A stretch of DNA of 64,000 bases, taken from Oxytricha trifallax (taxonomy: Eukaryota > Ciliophora > Spirotrichea > Sporadotrichida > Oxytrichidae). The position numbers and the translations under genes are program-made. Shown here piece by piece: positions 1 through 13,439 of the stretch. The notes under the pieces were generated by a model, which did no database searches, was not told the origin of the DNA, and was given only the letters and a program-made list of their open reading frames with translations. The stretch lies in assembly GCA_000711775.1 (NCBI GenBank), contig ARYC01001540.1, forward strand, positions 17,310-81,309, written 5' to 3'. The number at the start of each line of letters is the position of its first letter. Within the stretch, counting starts at the first letter, position 1.

Positions 1-3000
1 AGGATCCTCCTATAAAAAATGTTTTAGTCATACCTTTCGATGGTAGCTTTTCGTCGGAGAGCTGTTTGAGCTGGCTAAATAATCTCATTATGTGTCCCGA
101 GTGCCTTGAGAAAACTTCTAAAACTGAGAGTAAATCCACTAAGAACTAAGTGGGTAACTACTAATTTACATCCTGAATAACTGGCGAAAAATACCAAACT
201 AAATCACACAAACTTGAATGGTGAGAGTAATTTCTCTGCTATCAAGAATTATATTATCAATCTAGAGTACCTGCAAATAGAGAGTATCACTTTCTGGATC
301 AGCAAATATTTTCATCTTGAGATTACTTGTCCGTCCAGGTGATGAGGGGTCACTGCAGTCTTGGCTGCTCTGTCAAATTGTGGTAAGATTAGTGAAGTTT
401 GATGAGCTCATGCAAAGTTAGGTTGGTATCAATCATTATGGTCGTCAAGATTACTAATTTATGATTGGTCTACACAGTGCTGCTTATTCCTGGGTGGTCC
501 TCCGCGCTGAAGATCGAGGCTGGATCACTTCAAGCAGTAAATGATAAATGATAATGGCGCACTGCAAATACAAGTGACGCCAGTGAAGAGTGAAGTAGTT
601 GTAGAGAATTGGGTGGACTAGAAATTTGATAAATTCCTGCTCTCAATCCAGTAAAATCTCTTCAGCTTCGTATTTAAAATGCTTGAGGACAACCCTACAG
701 CACCTAATCCTTTGGCTCACGCGTCTAACACCTTATATCAGACACAAGGTCTACTGGCCTCTAATGGCGCTACGATAGTGAGATTAAGCAACAGATGGCT
801 AACATCGTTAAGGACAATGACCCCAGGAAGATGCCTGATGATTCGAGGGAAGCATGCCTTACAATTGCAAAGCTTATTAAGAATTTATGAACTGTAATTA
901 ATGTTTGCTTTATTTTAAAATAATAAAGTAAGTATTTCAAATTTCATTTCACTTTATTTTAACATCTTTTATATAATTCAATATTATTTTTATAATGTAA
1001 GCCAATTGACTTGAGAATATTAATTTAAAGGGAATTATTATTGAAAGAATATTTAATTAATCTGATATGTTAAAGTCTTAACAATTATAAATATATTAGC
1101 ATGCATTCAATCATTTTTTGTTTAATATTGGGAAATTTAGAGTTCATTAATGGTAATTACTAATTAAAAATATGAATTAAATCAAAATTTATTAATTAAT
1201 TTAATTTACTCTTTAATTTATATTCAAAATTATTTATTAAAAACCCAGAGACTAATTTTTTAGATAAAGTAATAAATTATAAGCCTTAAATTTTAAATCT
1301 TACTTTATAAATTAATAATTTGATTTAAACTTCTTTTTATGGTCTCATTTCTAATAATATACAATTAAAATTCTTTATCTCAATAGCAGTTAGCATTCAA
1401 ATCCCTTATTCTCTCGTTTTTTTCCTAATATTTTTTATAGCTTTAAAATTCATATAATTTCGGATAAATTTAAGAATAATTTAGCTCTTTTGTTTTCTAT
1501 TTAATCAATAATAATTTTTAATATTCACATCTATACCTGTAAATTTTCACTAATCTTTTTAGTTTATTTATTATAGGATATCATGTCACATATTTAAGCT
1601 TTTTCTATAATATTTTAAATCATTATTTTATGTTGAAAAGTAATAGTAAATTAAATTAAAACACCAATATATCCATTAGAAATTTTAAGATATAAAGTAT
1701 AGCTAAAAGGAAAGATCGATTTTATCTGTGATCAATAAGTATTTAATGAATTATTTTTTACTTCAATCAAACATATTTTACAAACCTATTTTAATGGTAT
1801 TTTTTAGATATATAGAACTTAATTATGATTCAAGTATATCGCCTAGCATTTATGAAAAATAAGAGAAATATTCTAATAATAATAAATGAAAATTCATTAG
1901 TCTTATTAGTAAAGAATACCAAGATCAGAATTAATATCTTAGAATAGCATTGTCTTTTGCAAAGGTATTTTTCTGCATATTCTAATTAACATACCAAAAC
2001 TTGAGTATGCTTGCTTAGCTGTTCTTTTTTCTATAAAATATATCGTCTATTGCTTACACGATTTTGTAGGATACATATTTCTGAATAATAATTTCGTTCA
2101 AAAAAAGCTTCTTGTAACTTACTAATTTTATTGAGTAATCAGACTTTCTATCTTCTCCATGTCTATTTTTCAACATTTAAATTATAATTTCAATTTTAAT
2201 TAAAGTTTTCCTCATATTTATCACAATAATTTTGGTTTATGTGTTAATCTAGCGATCAACCTCTCAAAACTATCTTCTTGTTTTTGTTAGCATTAATTCT
2301 TTTGCTAAAATGTTTCTCAGCTAAATTTTCCTACTATTTCTCATGCTTAGTACAAAATAAGCTATATTTCCAAATTATACTAGAGAATATATTGAAGCTT
2401 CTGTCTAAGATTCAAAGATATGAGCAATTGGGGGAGGAGGTTCTTGACCAGTCTTAAGATGAAATAAATTCTGGAAAATCTCCTGGCGAAAATATTTTAT
2501 TAATTTTTCAAAGACATTTTCGTTAGTTATTTTTCTGAAAACATAATAGAGTACAATTTATTTGAGTTGTATGCCATTTAAAATATTTAAGTCAATATTT
2601 TCTCTATTAGTTTATGATTTTTCACCCTCAAATTCATTTTCCATTATGATAATGTTAATATTTTAAATTAGGTTTTAATTTATATTTTTATATAGTCATT
2701 CAGAGTTATAGTATTTAACAATTATTTACCCTTTATTTTTAAAATGTTTAAAATATCACCCTAAAGTAAAAATAAAATATTAATAAAATTTCATGTAAAA
2801 TTCAGGGAATTATATAATAAAAATTTACTTAACCAGAAACTCCCCACTAACCGAGAAAAGAAATTAGCCCATTTCTAATTGGTTGGGACAAATTCTGGGT
2901 ACTTGTAACTTTAATTAGAGTCACTATTATTAATATTGTTGCTTTGTATATTTCAGCAACCATTATGTTTAAGGAACAGGGATTCAGCAGAATATTTTCA

Positions 3001-3249
3001 GCCTCCAAATCTCTTTTATCATAACCTAAGTCATGGAGTTTTACACTACCTTTGCCATTTCTTAAAATAACCCATTTATATCATCAGGATGAAGTGATTA
3101 TTTTTTATTCCTTTAAAACTTCTTAAGTCAAAGCAAAAGATTACTCCAAAGTATCATTTAATCGAGTATAAGTAATAATTTTGCAGATTTGTTCATTATT
3201 AAGTATTTTTCACTTGCATACTTTTGATTCTAATAATGCACTTTCTTAA
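1..3249 (+). CDS. Unknown macronuclear gene in at least three MDSs, 5' end outside window
   Basis: I do not recognise the product. Segments 1-875, 2395-2497 and 2948-3249 read as one protein when the two IESs are removed at their pointers. The joins give the reading ..LTIAKLLSKIQRYEQL.. and ..SGKSPGENISATIMF... Within 1-875 the frame changes. One change fits a GT-AG intron of about 47 nt at 533-579. One near 330-340 coincides with a directly repeated GTCC. One near 776-792 fits a possible 17-nt GT-AG intron, and an early one near 95-110 is unexplained. TAA and TAG serve as Gln throughout. The last segment is open to TGA at 3250-3252, but its AT-rich 3' part may already be IES, so the real end is uncertain. 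No domain or membrane anchor is obvious. Confidence 0.6.
870..2400. other. IES with AAGCTT pointers
   Basis: The 6-bp direct repeat AAGCTT occurs at 870-875 and 2395-2400. Deleting one copy plus the intervening 1.5 kb fuses two coding frames into one. The left MDS would otherwise end at TGA 888-890. The insert is AT-rich with no convincing gene. A weak open stretch at about 2007-2136 is probably chance. Confidence 0.7.
2492..2953. other. IES with ATATTT pointers
   Basis: ATATTT at 2492-2497 is repeated at 2948-2953. Removing one copy plus the insert continues the upstream frame for about 95 further codons. The pointer is AT-rich and short, so on its own it is weak. The frame continuity and the jump in coding character are the main support. 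Confidence 0.6.
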
Positions 3250-6200
3250 TGAGGCACTTAAAAGGACGAACCTTGAAAGGTAATAATCTATCACCATTAG
3301 TTATTCCTTATTAAACACGTTATTATGCAAGCAGCTTTCAACATAACTATTAATGCTAATTTCATTATAAGCTGGCATTTATATTTCTCTCATAATCAAT
3401 TAAATTTGTAAGTAATCGCGAATATTTTTGATAAAAGCTCTAAAAAGATGTCAAATTATAAAATTAAGCGTATTCTTAGCATGATATTAATAATTATTTT
3501 TAAAGAAATTTGTTTTATTTTGTATGTTTACTTAAAATAGCCTCAAGTAGTTATATGTATTTTGCTACTAGAGCTCATTAATTTATAAATATCTATATCT
3601 CTTAAATTTATTTGAAACTTTTAATAAAAATGAAATTCTATTTTCTATCAAAAATAATTATGTGTACTCATTGTTATAAAATTTGTGTGAATTATTTAAT
3701 TTTCCAAATGGAATATATTTCATTAATTTAGACGACTCTAATAGATATAAAATTGCTGATATTTTAATATGCAAATATATGTATCTTAATATAAACATAA
3801 TTAATTTATAAATATTCACTATAGATAAATATTGATTAATATTTCTAAATTTTAACAAATACAATAGGTGAAAAAATTTTATGTATAAATATTTCAAATT
3901 TATATACATTTTAAAGTTATAAACACAACAAAACAATAGTAAAAAAAAATATAATTCTAAGTAAAAAAAAATTATTTATTTATCTTTATTTTAAGGATTT
4001 TATTAACTGCGATTATTTCACTATTTTTTAAAATAATGTTATATGCACTCCAGTTTCTAGTTGATTTTTTGAATCATAGTACTTATTTTTTTTTGAGTAA
4101 TACAAATGTTGGTTTTTGTTATTTTAGACTAAGAACTCTCTTTTGTGATGTTTTTGCATATGTTTCTTGACTTTGAGAAAATTTGTGTAAAAAATTATGA
4201 ATGTGGGACTACAATAACTATACACACCATTTAACATGGATATATTTGAGCTTTGCCAGAATAATCTATTTGAATTGCAATGCGAGGCTCTGTTAAGAGA
4301 ATTCTAACGCTTTTAATTTTTTCATTTTTTGTAATTCTTTGAGATCTAATCTATTAATATATCAACATCTCAATTAATGTTTAAACTCTAGGTTCAAAGT
4401 GGAGAAAAACAGGCTATTCCATTACAAATGAGGAATATAAGTAAAAATGTCTAATCCATTAAAGAGTTAGTAAAATTTGTTAATTTATTAATTTATTTAA
4501 GTTTATCACTTATGAACATATATACTTTCTTCTCTTTCACAAGCTGTCTTCTTATCTATGCCTTCTATCTTGCAGTTACTCTAAATCAAGCAAACTGTAT
4601 CAATAATCAGGTCGTGCATTCAGTCATACATAAGCATAAAGTAGGTTTCGATTAAACTTAAGTAGAATTTTATTAAACGGAGTTATAGACGATAATGAAT
4701 CTTAAGCACAGAAATTATGTTTAAATCTTTAAAATATTCTTTAGATTCTTTAATTATGTGAATTTACAGATTATTAAGAACAGAATGATCAATTTTCGCT
4801 GTATAATATATCTTAGTGAATGCAAAAAACTCATTTTTATAAATTCTAAAAAATAACAAAATTGCAAAACATAAATTGTTATGTTAAAAATGAGCATAAA
4901 AATCATATTTTTCTTTCATAAAATTTAACCTTTATTTTGTAATGGCAATTTATTTGCATAGTTCTATTGCTAGTATGGTTATTAGAGCTTAATAATTAAA
5001 GTTTGAATATAAGTTAAGCACGGTAGCTATCTTTAACTAAATAGCAAATTCTTTAATTGTTAATCTGAGCTAAAAATATAGCACCACTAAAACCTAAAAT
5101 TATTAATGTTACAAGGGAGATAAAATTAAAATGAAATAAATGTTTTTTTCAAAGTAGTATAAACATGAAGAAGAGAAAAGATAGTACTTTATACATAAAT
5201 TTAATATTTACAAGAGCTGAAGGACGTACACATTGAATAGTTAAATACTTTGAATGCGACAACTTTTAAAAAAATTTCTCAACTGAGTAAAGCTATAAGA
5301 GGCATATCTTAGAGATATGCATTTTCATAAAATTAGTAGACGGCTATAATTAAAAATGAAAACTAATAAACTTAAAAGTATCAGTATTGGTAATTACAAA
5401 GATGAAATCCAGAAACAGCTTGATCATCTCTCCATCCTCCTTCGTATTTGAACCTTCTGGTCTTACATCCCTTTTTGTTCCCAGCTTTTCCCAGTATTTC
5501 TCTAGCTTTCGTTATACTGAAGTCTCCACTACAATCTGTAACTATTACTGAAATAAATAAAAGAATAGATATGTTTTTTGTTACTTACAAATTTTAGTGA
5601 ATAATCAACTATTCCAGGAACACAATCTTTAGGTTTTAATGTTTTAATTAATTTCATATTAATTATCGATTATCTATAATAAATTGTAATTCTAATAAAG
5701 AGACAATATTTCAAGAATGATAAGATGCTTGCAATTATAAAAGCATTATATGAATGAATTCATAAATAACTCGGCTAAAGTTAAAAGGCATATAAAAATC
5801 ATCAGTTAATGAGGCATTTTAAAATTATCAAAATAGTGAGCTCTTAATTTTAGATAAAGATATTTTATTATTTTCATTCATAAAGAATAATAGAATTGAA
5901 ATTTGTTTTTAAGATATATTAAGTTCAATTTATCCATTAAAAAACAATGAATAATTTTAAAATAATTTACTTGTAAAATTAACAAATCTTAAAAATAAAA
6001 ACATTTTAATGCAAGAAATAAATTATTTATTAAAAATATAAACAGAGAATAAATTAACTATCATTTTAATAGAGAAATAATTTTATAAATATAAAAAATT
6101 TTATAAAATTAAATTATAATTAGACTTTAAATTTATAAACGTAAAAGAAATGTATGCAAGTAGTAAAAATATTATAATTATCACTTGCGTCCATTTTATA

Positions 6201-6460
6201 AATAATTAAATATAAATAAACTAATTTTATTGAAATAAAATTATAATAATTTTTTTAGAATGATTGATTTTTAGATTTTATATATTCTAAGAATTCATAT
6301 ATTGTCAATTTTCTTTCTATATTAACTAATTCTAGATTACTAAATTATTTTTAATATGGACCAAATTTTCAAAAGCAATGTAATTTTTTATAAAACTTTT
6401 GAAAAAAAATGTATGTATTAAATAAACAATTAAATAGAAATGATACCTAAGAGTTGAGGA
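3250..6460. other. AT-rich germline stretch with weak coding islands
   Basis: Mostly AT-rich sequence without genes. Two spots read better than background. At 4195-4320 (+) an open stretch includes MDIFELCQNNLFELQCEA. The other is the minus-strand island at 5395-5545, listed separately. An open frame at 3230-3478 is ambiguous. No repeats or RNA genes seen. Confidence 0.4.
5395..5545 (-). CDS. Isolated coding island, unknown protein (candidate MDS)
   Basis: A short GC-richer island with an open minus-strand frame rich in charged residues (reads SGDFSITKAREILGKAG, then a Lys/Arg/Gly-rich part). It is flanked on both sides by AT-rich sequence, as expected for an MDS. No partner segment or pointer pair was found in the window, and the protein is not recognised. 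Confidence 0.45.
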
Positions 6461-7420
6461 ATGAACTTGGTAAATGGAAACTACGTCTTGCTATTGAGAT
6501 ATGGTACGCTACATCTAGGCCTAAGGGTGCTAATACTTTGCACTTTCAAGAATATAATCTACCTTCTTGGCTTATCTATAGCCCACGTAAGCAAGATCTG
6601 CAATGCCATCTTCCAGAGCAATAAGACAGCAAAAAAGAGAGGTCGACCTGTAAAAGCAAAGCTTTCTAGACATCAAAAACAATTTCTTCTCAGCGAGTAG
6701 ACTCTTGAGAAATGGAGGTCATACTATATATATGCTTGCTGTAGACTTTTTCATAGGATGTTTCCTGAGAGTAGCATAAGCTATATGCAACTCTTTAGAT
6801 TGTGTTTGAAAAACGAAATTAAATATAAGACGATGAAGAGTGTATGTTTGTTGACACAAGATAAGTTAGTAGCTATCTACAGGCAAAGATTAGAGCGATT
6901 TAATACACTTTTCAAAGCAATTTCTACAAACTAATGAGTAATTTATGTTGATGATATCATATTCAAACCACATTCAGTTCGCAAGAAAGTATGGGTCAAA
7001 TCATAGTCTAATCAGTTGGCCAGGAGAGAAAGCATAAATTTGTAAACAATATCAGCAATAGTAGGGGTTACAATAAAATAAGACTCGTAGGGTTCATGAT
7101 TAAACCTAAATTGGTAAAGACAGAGGATATAGTCGATTTCCTAGACTATTTGAATACAGTAGATAAAAAAGTAAAGTTTCTTATATTTTGGGATAACCTA
7201 AGGTGCCATCACAGCAGAGCAGTAAAGGAAAAACTCCAATAATAGAGATGTTCCTGCTTGTTCAATACGCCTTACTCTTCAGAATATCACTGTATTGAAG
7301 AGATGTTTGCCTAAATAAACGACAATATAAGCAGAAAGTGGTAGAAAATGATTTTATGATGAGCTAAAATAAGCACCGCAGTGTTATCGTAAATTGCATT
7401 GAGTTATTAGAGAGAAGCAT
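6461..7420 (+). pseudogene. Element A: decayed DDE (Tc1/IS630-like) transposase
   Basis: The reading frame in the TGA-only code gives a DDE transposase of about 320 residues. The first Asp lies in YVDDIIFKPH, the second in FLIFWDNLRCHHS and the Glu in EYHCIEEMF, with a basic GRPVK-type stretch near residue 62. It is broken by an in-frame TGA just before the first catalytic Asp and by a frameshift near 7080. The true start is unclear; the first ATG is at 6461. The next gene (7515-8271) is convergent and homologous to the TBE 22-kDa gene, the same arrangement as in the intact TBE at 43.5 kb, so element A belongs to that group. No terminal repeat was found on the left. Confidence 0.75.
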
Positions 7421-7514
7421 TATAGTAAAATAATTTAAAGTCATTATTAAAATTAAACACTATTTAGCTTTACATACTTGAGTAAGAGTATAATATATTC
7501 ATAAACTACACTTT

Positions 7515-8271
7515 ATATTAATTTCATTTCGACATTTCCTGTGTGTCTCTTCCCTGACCCTGAATCATCTCAAATGGAATATTTTCAGGCACACCTTCAT
7601 CATAATCTTCCACCTTGGCCTTAAAGTCTTAGAACTGATAAGAAATTTCTTGGTACTATCTTTTTTACCTTTGCTTATGGGCTTTGATCAGAACTTCATC
7701 ATCGATAAATCTTGCCTTTCGTCTCTATAAAGTAGGTTTGCTTGAATAGTTTGTACTTACTCGAAAAGAAAGGCTCAAATTTCAGTCTCTGAAAGATGTC
7801 ATTTCTGATATAATTTTTTCTTAAGCGTCTTCTTCCGAGTTTACATTGTTTCTAACATTGTTTGCATGCAAAATGAGTTCGGATAAATAACTGGGCCATA
7901 GCGTACCCGTCACTCAGTAAAAATACTTTCAATCAGGTAATACTTGGTAATCTGCGTAGTAGTTCATGAACTTAATGATTTCAGGGTCATCTTTTACCTA
8001 TCTAAAAATTTCTCTACAGAGAGCTCTTCATAGTATGGCACATTGAAATTTATCACATTTCCAGCATTTAGTAGATCTTTGTCTCACGAGAAAAGTCCTT
8101 CAAAAATCGCAAAGTAATGTGATTTTCAGCAGGCAGGAAATAACCTCCTAAACAAATGAAACGAAACTAAATCTTACAATTATAATTTATATAAGTGATC
8201 ATGTCGCTCTTAGAGCGGAAGTTTTGAGTTAGCTCCCTCGCATCATGGCCAGTCACAGATTGCTTGTTCAT
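7515..8271 (-). pseudogene. Element A: homologue of TBE 22-kDa protein
   Basis: Starts at ATG 8269-8271. The N-terminus (MNKQSVTGHDARELTQNFRS) closely matches the element C gene starting at 33763. An intron of about 33 nt (8145-8177, GT..AG) lies where the TBE and element B genes also have one, and is followed by the CYFLPAENH segment that matches FLPTMEG of the TBE copy. Downstream the frame shifts twice, then continues recognisably (LSVEKFLDRVKDD-like, then GTLWPSYLSELILHANN). The C-terminus is unclear. The role is unknown; in TBEs this ORF accompanies the transposase. Convergent with the transposase gene upstream. Confidence 0.7.
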
Positions 8272-9283
8272 CGCAGTCTTAAAAAGAAAAGTTATAATAT
8301 TATAAAGTATTCTTTAGAAATTTCTGTTATTAATTTAGGTACCTAGCTAAGATTCCTGAACCTCGAACGAACATTCACCTTTACCTATTGCTTCTTTGTA
8401 CTGATCAGTTCTGGTAGGGTTTAACTTAAAAAGAATTATTTATTATCTGATATAACATATAAATTTTAAACCAATCTAACCTTTTGAACAAACCTGTGAT
8501 AATTTTTGGGGCTACAATAATCGTCATTAATTGATTTTTGATTAGCTATTATAAAAGGAATTAATTTTAATATTTAATAATAAATTCAATTAGAAATGAG
8601 TTTATAAATAAAATAAATTTTAAGATTGCAAGTACTTACACTATGTCTATATTTAATAAAATCAACAAGTTACAATATAAATAAATAAATTGAATATGTT
8701 ATTATTTTGAAAATTTCCTTAAATTTGGTTTTATAAATGATCCCTTAAAATGTTTTATAATTTTATATTATATTTAGTTTATTAAAAATTTATACAGAGG
8801 GAATTATTGTACTAATAAAAATTACAACTAATTACATCTATAATTAAATTAAAAAATTTGGGGTTTATCTTTAGTATTATATTTATGTTTCTTTTTCTAA
8901 TGTCTAAATAAATTAAAAACTTACATATAATTGAAGTTTTTAATTTCAAAATAGCAATTAATTTATTATCATAAATAGTTTAATTTTTATATTACATTGA
9001 GTTTAAAATAATTAAAATTTAAATCAATAAGATGATATAAAATTTTATTCAATTTAAAAATAAACATAAAATAAAATGAAAATTTCAAAGTAATAAGCTA
9101 TTTTTCGCAAATAAAGTTGAGGAAAGTTACTATAATAAAATAAAGAAGTTAAATGCATATGCAAGCTGTGAAATAACTCTCATTAATGATTTGCGGCATA
9201 AAGTCCACTATAAATATTTTGCGATTTTGAAATAAATTAAAATAATTCGCCAAAAATAAAATATAGTACAGGAATAATTAAAA
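8272..9283. other. AT-rich spacer inside element A
   Basis: No gene seen. It occupies the position of the divergent intergenic region between the 22-kDa gene and the third gene in the TBE. Confidence 0.5.
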
Positions 9284-10747
9284 ATGGGAAAGAAAAAGGA
9301 CTAAAAGGATGTTGATGCTACCGAGCTGGTGAAGAGTACTTACTGCAGCAAAAGCTAAGACGCAAGGCAACTCTATGAACTCGCATCTCAGTCCACGACA
9401 CATGGAGAGAACAAGTTAGATAAAAAGGAGTGGTAAAAATTCAAGAGAGTAAGCATTTATTTAGTAGAATGGAATTCCTTAGTCCTAACCTCAACTTATT
9501 TACTAATGATAAAATCAACCACCTAACCAGAACTAGATTTAACTTCAGTAAAATCCACCAAGAAATTAATAAATGTAAGACTAAATTTTGTAGTATATTA
9601 ATTTTAAACTTGACATCTACCCTCAACACAAATTTTTTATCAGCCAAAACCCCATTATGATCACTCACTTGTACTCACTTAATTATCACAAATTATTTCA
9701 AAATGTTGTAGACTACTCTTTAACATTATCAAAAACCGATACTATCAATTTAATCCAAGATGTTAAGTTAACTCAACCACCTTGAATGATATCACAAATA
9801 TTCAAAAATTAAATATAGCAAAACCAAATAAATTTAGCTAATTTTTCCACAGCATCAATATTCTCATGAGTAGTACTTGCTTTATTTGCAGTGAACAAGC
9901 AATTCAGCACTTATTTGTTAATCTCAGAAAACCAGAATTATTAGAACTTACTCTTTCAAAAAACAAAATGTTTGGCATAGATAATTTCAGGGGTATTATT
10001 CATGATGAGTCTAACGAAAACTAAAAACTAAGAAAATATGATTGCAAAAGTAAAGTCAAGCTTCTCGATAAGAATTAAATGGAAGGTAAGTTATTAGATT
10101 TTTTGTAAAACAGTAATATTTCTCTAAATTTAATTTGGACTGCGGACAATAAAAACTAAGAATTCATTGTGGTAAAACAAAACCAAGAATTTTGGGATTT
10201 TCTCAGCAACGATAGTTAAACTTTTAAAATCACAAAATATTCCAAGAAATACATTTCTGATCTTTCAGATTCAGTTGATGAAATCAATCAATTTGATTTT
10301 ATCATAGATTATTTTTGAGCTATCAATATATTCTATGAAGTTAGAGATTTCAACTCAAATGAGAGAAAAGTTGATAAAACTTTCCATAACATGTTCCACG
10401 TAATTTATCAACAAAAATCATATCAAGATATCATTTCATTTTTGGCTAATTTCAAATTATTAGCAGAGTAATAACTAAAGTTACCTGACATTCAGAATAA
10501 TAAATTCGCTTTGCCACCACTCAGACACAACCCAACCAACTTTTATTCCTATTAGAACACACAAAATCAATCTAAGAAATAGAAAAATTTAAAGGCCAAA
10601 TATTCAAAATAATCAGTTTAAGACTCAAAGGAAATTTATGAGGAAGATACATCAAATTCCAGCAGCGACTCACCAATCAAAATGATTACCAGAAAGAAGA
10701 AAGCCAAAGAGGAAGAACTTGAAAACAAGAGAGAAAAGAAGGACTGA
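9284..10747 (+). pseudogene. Element A third gene: unknown protein, frameshifted
   Basis: Begins at ATG 9284 (MGKKKDQKDVDATELVKS) and reads to TGA 10745-10747. The first about 75 codons run into a stop, and a second frame is open at 9430-9660. From 9866 a long frame continues, with one internal TGA at 10316-10318, to a highly charged Lys/Glu-rich tail (KMITRKKKAKEEELENK). A Cys pair (CFIC) lies at its start. I do not recognise the family. It takes the slot occupied by a zinc-finger/kinase in the TBE and by a helicase in element B, with the same orientation relative to the transposase and 22-kDa genes. Confidence 0.6.
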
Positions 10748-11449
10748 GCAGTGAATCCAATTCAACTAGTAATTAAATTTAACTGGTTTGGTAAGGACCA
10801 GTAATTATTTTATTATTAATTAATCTTAATTTCCCTAAAAATTAAAAAAAAAACATTCTTTTTTATTCTTTTTATTTTTAATTTCTAAATTGATTAATCT
10901 AAATAAAAATATGCTTAACTTAATCCTCTTATTCTTGAATAAAAATAAAATAATTTGAAATAAATAACAACTATTATTTTTATTTAAAGTATGCTTCTCT
11001 ATACCGAATTAAAAAAGTTTAGTAAATAAAATTACTTATAGATAATTTTTATCCCCTTAATAACCCTCTTATATATTCTTTTAATAATCCATATCATATA
11101 AAAATTTCTAATTATTTTCAATTATTGTATTAAAATAACAATTATCTCAAAATAATGCAGATTTAGGGCTTAATATGCAAAAATTCCATCCATTATTTTT
11201 CTTATTTAATTTAATTTTTGATTAATTAATAAATTGTCTTCTTGCTAAAAAAGATCAAAAATATATATAAAGGAAAAGTTTGAATTACCTTAAATTATTT
11301 ATATATAGTGTAAAATTAGGCCACCTTAATCACCTAGTTAATTTGTATATAGTGAATTTAAGCACCCTATAAAGTGTGAGAGTGAAATAAGATCAATTAC
11401 ATATAAATGTGCAAGTGAAATGTTTGTTACAAATCCTTAGTTTAATAGG
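10748..11449. other. AT-rich stretch, no gene
   Basis: Low-complexity A/T sequence between the unknown gene and the element-C-like terminus. Nothing else seen. Confidence 0.5.
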
Positions 11450-11985
11450 CTATTAAATGTACCACACATCAGTGAAAAAGTGCGTTTATAAAAAATGGAG
11501 AACATGAATCGATAGAACTCGAGCTGCTCTTCAAAATGCACGCAAAGCACAGTGAATTTAGTGGAGTGGGTGCAAGGTGCGTTGATAATAAAGAAAGTGC
11601 GATAGTCATTGTAAATTGATCACCTTTTGATCTTCATTATTAAAGTAGTAATTATTAATTAATTGAATTAAAACTTAATTCAAATGTGTAGGTAAAAGCG
11701 CACCCTCTCACAAATAGTTTGAACGGTAAGACTTTGCACCTAATAGGTCAACAGGGTACAAACCCCTTATATTCTTGATTAGCATGTCAAACTCTATAAG
11801 AATAGTAAGTATGGCCTCAAAATAAAATCATGGATTTTTTTAATTTTCACCGTACTTGCATTCTCGAGATCGGCTACCTCAAATTAAGTTAAATTCTGTC
11901 CTTTCAAATTTCCTTATTTATCGATAAACCTTAAAACTTTTTATCAACTTATCAAAAATATATGTACATACGTTTTGGGGTTTAC
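11450..11985 (-). repeat. Terminal and subterminal copy of the element C end
   Basis: On the minus strand this matches 28423-28960, the left end of element C. The outer part resembles the 125-bp terminal repeat (begins GTAAACCCCAAAACGTATG). The inner part shares the subterminal block containing the GGGGTTTGTACCC motif and the TTTGCGTGCATTTTGAAGAG stretch. It faces left, so it could be the right end of element A or a solo end. The matching left end was not found. Confidence 0.7.
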
Positions 11986-12164
11986 ATAATTACAATAACT
12001 ATAAATGGACAATAGACAATCACTCTATTCATTTAAATTTAGCATTATTATATATTATTATTATATATTATATAATTATAAATAATGTACAATAGACTTT
12101 TATCGATATCTCATTAACATACAAGTATAGAATTATTGTTAAACAACTAGTCTTTTCATGATCA

Positions 12165-12470
12165 TATTTAGGGGAGGGTTTTTTCCTTTGTTTATTGTTC
12201 CTCTTCATTGGTTTATTCTCTTCCTTAACTATCTCACTTTATAGGCCTATCTCTACCTCTCTTCTTTGTGCATATTGTAATGATGAATTCATCGTATGTT
12301 ATCCTTGCTTAAGATAGAATCTTGCGTCGCTTTTTATAAGTATAAATCAACTTATATCTTATCTAAATGTGATTGGAATAAGTTTTGTATGGTAGATTTT
12401 GCATATTAGGGCAGCAGTTTAAAGATATTTAACCATTTTAAAAATTAATTTAAAATAAAATACTAATACG
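12165..12470 (+). other. Possible coding island, ambiguous frame
   Basis: GC-richer stretch with two overlapping open frames. The better one has a hydrophobic segment followed by CAYCNDEFIVCYPCL, a CxxC...CxxC arrangement. Could be an MDS of a membrane or zinc-binding protein, or chance. No pointer pair was identified. Confidence 0.3.
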
Positions 12471-13439
12471 TATATACCTAGAGGAGTTATTTGATTGTTT
12501 CTAAGAATGATTATGGTTAAAGATTGGGCCCATTTGAAAGCAGTTCTTGATGCCTTAATTTGTTTGTTTTTTCTTAAGATAGTCTGGCTATTGTAGTAGC
12601 ATTTGTAAGTTGGCATATAAAATATATTTATGAAGTCTTCCTGTGCTATTTGTTAAATAACTTAGTTAGAACAATTTCAAGGAGTTAACACAGACTCTCT
12701 GCTTTCAAACATTTCTTTAAATGTTTTTATAATCAAATTTTAGTCAGCATTTTTCAAGAGCTCATAGTTTTAAATGGCTCCTCTTTTCAATATCCCTTGA
12801 AATGTTTCATTCTTATGTATTTTAAATTTGTATTAGTATGTATTAATTAAGAGCGATATAATTATGATATTTTAAAACCAAAACTATTAGAATTAAGAAT
12901 CTGATTCTATTTAAACTCATTAGATTATTATTCCCTTAAAATGATGCTTGTTATATTCCAAATTTAATTAATAACGCATTTTGATATATAATAATTATCC
13001 ACATGATCTTACAACTTTATAAAACTTCCTGTTGTGCTAATCTTTCTTATAATATCATTAAGCAGTGAATCTATTTTAAATATCTATGTTTTACTGGTTA
13101 GTATAATTATGAAAATAATTGAAGTAATTCAACACACCTCCAAGAATTCCTTTCTTCAGCAAATCACAATTAAACTGGAAAAATTAAATATGAATTCAGC
13201 CAAAACATACCATATAAAGAAAAAATTAAATTAATTAATGAGGCTGTATATATTTATATTTCTCATAGTTATTTAAATTTTATTCTACTAATTGCAATAA
13301 ATGTAACTTTATTTATATAATGATTGATTTTTTTCTTGAAGACATAGTATTTATGGATAATTAATTCTAGGTATCATAATATATACTTATGAAATAAGAG
13401 TTCTTCTTCCCACTTCATAAAATTCGAAATTATAAGAAC

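Noticed and set aside
3658..3936. 92-codon minus-strand ORF
   Set aside because: Hydrophobic AT-driven translation (Tyr/Leu/Ile/Lys), as expected by chance when only TGA stops.
9441..9668. Minus-strand open frame opposite the element A third gene
   Set aside because: Mirror of the coding strand, low complexity, no start context; a shadow ORF.
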